63,641 bases of DNA from Paenibacillus polymyxa (GTDB lineage: Bacteria; Bacillota; Bacilli; Paenibacillales; Paenibacillaceae). The stretch covers positions 1 to 63,641 of the forward strand of contig NZ_JAGGNR010000023.1 of assembly GCF_018614975.1 (NCBI RefSeq), read 5' to 3'. A model generated the notes under the pieces. It was not told the origin of the DNA, searched no databases, and was given only the letters and a program-made list of their open reading frames with translations. Of the stretch, positions 60,540 through 63,641 are shown one piece after another; position 1 is the stretch's first letter, and each line of letters starts with the position of its first letter. Both the position numbers and the translations under genes were made by a program.

Positions 60540-61172
60540 TTGAATTTACGTAAATGGTTTTTCCTGTTTTGGACAGCCTTGCTTGTTGGGGCAGCGGGAG
60601 CATTGGGTACAGGATTGATTATGATGCTGGTGAACGGGGAGAAGACAAATGGACTAAATGATTTTCTTCTGTATCTTCTAATCCTGTTTGGTTCCGGGGT
60701 TATGATCAGCGTGTATTCACAAATGGGTTTCTTTGCATATCTGATTTTGAATTATATGGGTAAAGGTGTATTTCCAAAGCGCGGTTGGCAGATCGTGCAG
60801 ATTGTACTAACGGTGTTAGCCCTGCTTGACGTGATGTTTTTACGCCTGTTTGTTGGGGGAGACCGGGAGCGCATATCGGATATTGTGTTAGGTATCATTA
60901 TTTTGGCAGCTGCAATTGTTACCGCTTACGTTAAAGTAAAGCTGACTCATATCTCCGCGCTTGTACCTACACTCTTTTTCATGATTGCCGTCACCATAGT
61001 GGAAACGATTGGCGTATTACGTATTGATGTGAATGCTGCAACCATATTTATTGTGGTTCCCTTACTCTTATGTAATGCATACCAAATGCTGATATTGCAC
61101 AGGCTGGTGGATGTATCTACGAACCAGAGTGTAGGTGGAAAGGCAGAACAGTTGAAAGAAAGCCGCGCATAG
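60540..61172 (+). CDS. kbaA: KinB signalling activator KbaA
   Basis: KbaA is a membrane protein that activates the KinB route into the sporulation phosphorelay in B. subtilis. The 210-residue product has about six membrane helices and starts MNLRKWFFLFWT. The start is TTG 60540 after GGGGGTGG. Whether KinB exists in this organism cannot be seen here. Confidence 0.9.
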   Translation: MNLRKWFFLFWTALLVGAAGALGTGLIMMLVNGEKTNGLNDFLLYLLILFGSGVMISVYSQMGFFAYLILNYMGKGVFPKRGWQIVQIVLTVLALLDVMFLRLFVGGDRERISDIVLGIIILAAAIVTAYVKVKLTHISALVPTLFFMIAVTIVETIGVLRIDVNAATIFIVVPLLLCNAYQMLILHRLVDVSTNQSVGGKAEQLKESRA

Positions 61173-61196
61173 AATTCGTTTTGCATAAAAAACATA

Positions 61197-61226
61197 CCAA
61201 AAAGAGCTAACCTGGTTAGCTCTTTT
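61197..61226. terminator. Bidirectional terminator between kbaA and pdaB
   Basis: AAAAGAGCTAA pairs with TTAGCTCTTTT around a CCTGG loop, with A-rich sequence on the left and TTTT on the right, so it ends both convergent transcripts. Confidence 0.85.
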
Positions 61227-61272
61227 CAACTTTTATACTCGTGTTTGAGCTGTCGCACCAGCATTCAACAGC

Positions 61273-62049
61273 TTATTGACCACTTGCTTGATCACGCACT
61301 TCCTTACCTTCTACACTGGAATGATTAAGCAACTCAGACACGGTTACGAATTCATATCCCTGATTTTTTAATTTGTCGATAATGACAGGGAGTGCCTCAT
61401 GAGTTTGTTTAGAAGAATCGCTTGCATGCAGCAGCACGATGTCCCCTGGATGTGCTTTACTTACTACGCGATCAACAATGGTCTGTACACCAGGGTTTTT
61501 CCAATCCAGGGAGTCGGTATCCCACTGCACAACCTGATAATTCAGACTATTGGCTACCTGAAGCACTCGCTTGTCAAAGTCCCCGTTGGGCAGACGTAGT
61601 AATTTCGGTTCTTTTCCCGTTAAATCGGTTAAAATGCTATGAGCTGTCGAAATTTCTTTGCGAATTTCTTTCTCAGTCAGGCTGCTGTAGTTCTCATGTC
61701 TGTGACCATGGCTGCCAATTTCATATCCTGCCTCTTTGATGGCAGTAACAATTTCGGGGTGTGTCTTGCTCCAGGGGGAGGAAAGGAAAAAGGTTGCCTT
61801 CTGCACTTTATTCTCTTGAAGAACTTTCAGAATCGGCTCTGTCCGTTTATCTCCCCAGCTAATGTCAAAGGTAAGTGCAATTACCTTCTTCTCGGTTGGA
61901 ACGCTGTAGACGGCTGATGGTGCTTCCTCCGAGAATACGGAGACATCACCACTCTCCAGGTAAATAATACCGATCGCAAAGATGGCAGCAACGAGGACAA
62001 TCAGGTACCGTTTAATCTTTTTTCCGCTAAATACATAGAACGAGTTCAT
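61273..62049 (-). CDS. pdaB: Polysaccharide deacetylase family sporulation protein PdaB
   Basis: PdaB is required to keep spores stable late in sporulation in B. subtilis. The 258-residue product has one N-terminal membrane helix (14-33) and a NodB domain. The first motif reads TFDISWGD: D62 is kept, but the usual second Asp, a metal ligand in active deacetylases, is Ile63. The SHGHRHEN histidine motif is present. GAGGGG precedes the ATG on the reverse strand. Confidence 0.93.
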   Translation of the reverse strand: MNSFYVFSGKKIKRYLIVLVAAIFAIGIIYLESGDVSVFSEEAPSAVYSVPTEKKVIALTFDISWGDKRTEPILKVLQENKVQKATFFLSSPWSKTHPEIVTAIKEAGYEIGSHGHRHENYSSLTEKEIRKEISTAHSILTDLTGKEPKLLRLPNGDFDKRVLQVANSLNYQVVQWDTDSLDWKNPGVQTIVDRVVSKAHPGDIVLLHASDSSKQTHEALPVIIDKLKNQGYEFVTVSELLNHSSVEGKEVRDQASGQ

Positions 62050-62094
62050 TTCAATAAGCGCCCCTCTCCCATAAGAAATGCTTGTTTACTCTCC

Positions 62095-62122
62095 AATGTA
62101 TGCTCGTACTCCGCAGTTATTC
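62095..62122 (-). promoter_or_regulatory. Sigma-E-like promoter of pdaB
   Basis: Read on the reverse strand: GAATAAC (62122-62116), a 13-bp spacer, and an exact CATACATT (62102-62095), matching the sigma-E -10 CATACANT. This fits mother-cell expression of pdaB. Confidence 0.75.
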
Positions 62123-62171
62123 GTAACGGAACCTTGTTTGTCCATCATATTAGATTTTACAGGAGGTTATT

Positions 62172-62789
62172 ATGTTAAAATTCAGTACATTTCTTAGAGA
62201 TCTTGGTTCCATCCGTAGTGCGTTAATCTGGTCCGTAGTTTTGTTTGCTGTTGGTATAGGGGCAGGATGGGTGAGCACAGGGCCACTTGAAGAACTGTTG
62301 TTGAACCAAATCGGAGGATTACGTGAAGTCAGTGAACGACTGGAGCAGGGGGGCAATGTGCAATGGAACTTCTTCATGTTTATCTTTTTCAATAATGCCA
62401 TCAAAAGTGTACTTGTCATCTATGCCGGGATATTCTTTGGTATTCTGCCTGTTATCTTCCTACTGATCAATGGGATGGTCCTTGGATTTGTAGTGCACAC
62501 CACGATGAATTATGGAGCAAGCTTCTATGATATCGTGGTTAAAGGTTTGCTTCCGCATGGCATTATTGAGATTCCGGTCATTATTATTGCTTGTGCATTC
62601 GGACTGAAGTTTGGGGGGCTGGTTATTAAAAGTCTTGTACAACTTGGAAGTGACAAACGAAACACGATGGGTACCCGGTGGAGAGCATTCATGAATAGGA
62701 CGTTAACGGCATCCTTCTGGGTTGTCATCTTGCTTCTTGTTGCAGCAATCATCGAAAGCACACTTACGTATACTCTGGTGAGAGGATAA
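62172..62789 (+). CDS. SpoIIM-family (DUF95-type) membrane protein
   Basis: The 205-residue product resembles the stage II sporulation protein M family, which in B. subtilis takes part in septum peptidoglycan removal during engulfment. Four to five hydrophobic segments are visible, including VLVIYAGIFFGILPVIFLLIN (start near 75) and the following GLLPHGIIEIPVIIIA with the family PHG-E motif. ACAGGAGG precedes the ATG. It may be a paralog and not SpoIIM itself. Confidence 0.85.
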   Translation: MLKFSTFLRDLGSIRSALIWSVVLFAVGIGAGWVSTGPLEELLLNQIGGLREVSERLEQGGNVQWNFFMFIFFNNAIKSVLVIYAGIFFGILPVIFLLINGMVLGFVVHTTMNYGASFYDIVVKGLLPHGIIEIPVIIIACAFGLKFGGLVIKSLVQLGSDKRNTMGTRWRAFMNRTLTASFWVVILLLVAAIIESTLTYTLVRG

Positions 62790-62943
62790 AATTTTGTGAT
62801 GGTTGGCATTCATAAATTTTCGGAAAGTTGACCATAACAATAAAACGGGTTCAAGCAGCACCCACAAAAAGCGATTGCACGGGGGGCAGCATGAAACTTG
62901 TGTAAGTGTGATAAAGAGGCTATGCACAAAAAGGAGAACTCTA

Positions 62944-63174
62944 ATGCTGGGTATGTTGTTTAACGAGAAGGAATGCAAGGAACTAGACTATATGCTGCGT
63001 AAAGAATTAGATGAAATGCTGTTCGATCTAAGTGATAATCGTCTTGACCAAGAGATCAAATATGCTATCGCGAGCCGATATAAGACTGTGTTCCGCATGT
63101 ATGCACGCTTTGCCCCGCCAAAAGAGTTGTCCAAGTATGCTAGAGGTGGGAAGCTGAAAAAGTCGAAGCCGTAA
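62944..63174 (+). CDS. Small uncharacterised charged protein
   Basis: The 76-residue product is helical and charged (LGMLFNEKECKELDYMLRKE at its start), with a basic lysine tail. I do not recognise a function. ATG 62944 follows AAGGAGA; the in-frame region upstream is unlikely to be translated. It is the last gene before the right-hand rrn promoters. Confidence 0.75.
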   Translation: MLGMLFNEKECKELDYMLRKELDEMLFDLSDNRLDQEIKYAIASRYKTVFRMYARFAPPKELSKYARGGKLKKSKP

Positions 63175-63305
63175 TGCTGAAGCTGGTCATATATTCGCTT
63201 TTACAGTAATGGAAGTGAGGTGCGGCTCTTGTTAGCGGATGCTGTACCTCTGAACCATGAAAATGTGAAATTGTTGAGGGGTACATACTTTTTGTCGAAA
63301 AAGGG

Positions 63306-63334
63306 TTGACCTTTCTAATTTCATATGGTAAATT
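63306..63334 (+). promoter_or_regulatory. rrn promoter P1
   Basis: TTGACC (63306-63311), a 17-bp spacer and TAAATT (63329-63334) precede the 16S leader. A 6-bp hairpin (CGTTCC/GGAACG, 63341-63346 with 63354-63359) with a T-rich loop follows at the expected start site. Confidence 0.65.
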
Positions 63335-63414
63335 AATTTTCGTTCCTTTTTTAGGAACGGTTCACGGAAACAAGCATGAAATAAAGCGAATGAAAAGAAT
63401 CGAAAAAATAATGC

Positions 63415-63443
63415 TTGCAAAGAGAACTTCAACATGATACATT
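63415..63443 (+). promoter_or_regulatory. rrn promoter P2
   Basis: TTGCAA (63415-63420), a 17-bp spacer and TACATT (63438-63443) lie close to the leader; tandem promoters are common for rrn operons. Confidence 0.6.
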
Positions 63444-63449
63444 ATAAAA

Positions 63450-63641
63450 GTCGCCGCTGAAACGACGACAACATGAAAAACAGCACTAAATTGAATGTTT
63501 GATCTTTGAAAACTGAACAACGAGTGAGTGAACATTCTGCTTGCAGAATGAACGCGAAAGTTTGAGACAAGCCTTGGCTTGAATCGACTGGAGCACAAAT
63601 GAGATTTTTAATCTCGTCAGATTCAAAATGAGCTTATCGCT
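63450..63641 (+). other. 16S rRNA leader, left part of a second rrn operon
   Basis: This stretch, after the tandem promoters, contains TTGAAAACTGAACAACGAGTG and a CATTCTGC/GCAGAATG hairpin (63533-63550). Such sequences are usual in Paenibacillus-type rrn leaders and processing stems. The 16S gene itself should start just beyond the window. Confidence 0.7.

Noticed and set aside
1..63641. CRISPR arrays, insertion sequences, prophage or toxin-antitoxin systems
   Set aside because: No regular spaced repeats, intact transposase, integrase or typical paired small genes were found; the only repeats are short hairpins.

Overview
The window reads as a stretch of a spore-forming Bacillota chromosome, most likely Paenibacillus or a close relative. 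The protein sequences are Bacillales-like throughout (CtsR-McsA-McsB-ClpC, DisA, SigH, KOW protein, CwlD-SalA-GerD-KbaA-PdaB). The genus is an inference from overall protein character; no database search was possible. Almost everything lies on the + strand, and the window is bounded by two rRNA operons: a 5S gene at the left edge and the promoters and 16S leader of another rrn operon at the right edge.

Layout. (1) 1-1.7 kb: 5S rRNA, its terminator, and an Eis-like GNAT acetyltransferase. (2) 1.7-6.9 kb: ctsR-mcsA-mcsB-clpC stress operon behind a sigma-A promoter overlapped by a perfect CtsR heptad operator. (3) 7-12 kb: radA, disA, pssA, a small reverse-strand unknown gene, and the PIN/TRAM protein. 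(4) 12-19.2 kb: ispD-ispF-gltX, then a cysteine T-box (specifier UGC) controlling cysE-cysS-mrnC-rlmB-rae1. (5) 19.3-24.5 kb: sigH, rpmG-secE-nusG, rplK-rplA with two L1-site-like hairpins, the L10 leader and attenuator with rplJL, and an RsmC-type methyltransferase. (6) 24.5-37.2 kb: rpoB-rpoC and the str operon (L7Ae-like protein, rpsL, rpsG, fusA, tuf). (7) 37.4-52.9 kb: the fused S10-spc-alpha operon from rpsJ to rplQ, including secY, adk, map, a KOW protein, infA, rpmJ and rpoA. (8) 53-54.9 kb: truA, rplM-rpsI; the ECF transporter genes that B. subtilis carries before truA are absent. (9) 54.9-55.65 kb: a gene-poor stretch that on the minus strand holds broken coding remnants. (10) 55.6-57.6 kb: cysH-sat for sulfate assimilation. 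(11) 57.6-63.2 kb: spore genes cwlD, salA, gerD, kbaA, pdaB, a SpoIIM-family gene and a small conserved-looking gene. (12) 63.3-63.64 kb: tandem rrn promoters and 16S leader.

The genes form a growth and translation core: transcription (rpoA/B/C, sigH, nusG), ribosome (about thirty r-proteins), translation factors, secretion (secE, secY), proteolysis, cysteine supply and sporulation. Order closely matches the B. subtilis origin-proximal region between rrnJ-W and rrnI-H-G.

I did not find a new defence, mobile or CRISPR-type system. The most interesting signals are regulatory and evolutionary: ribosomal protein S12 carrying Arg56 and Ala104 at the two classic streptomycin-site positions; duplicated L1-binding-like hairpins in the rplK-rplA operon; a decayed-gene graveyard next to cysH; repeated identical hairpins before rpmJ; a long hairpin between secY and adk; and recognisable sigma-G and sigma-E promoters for gerD and pdaB.
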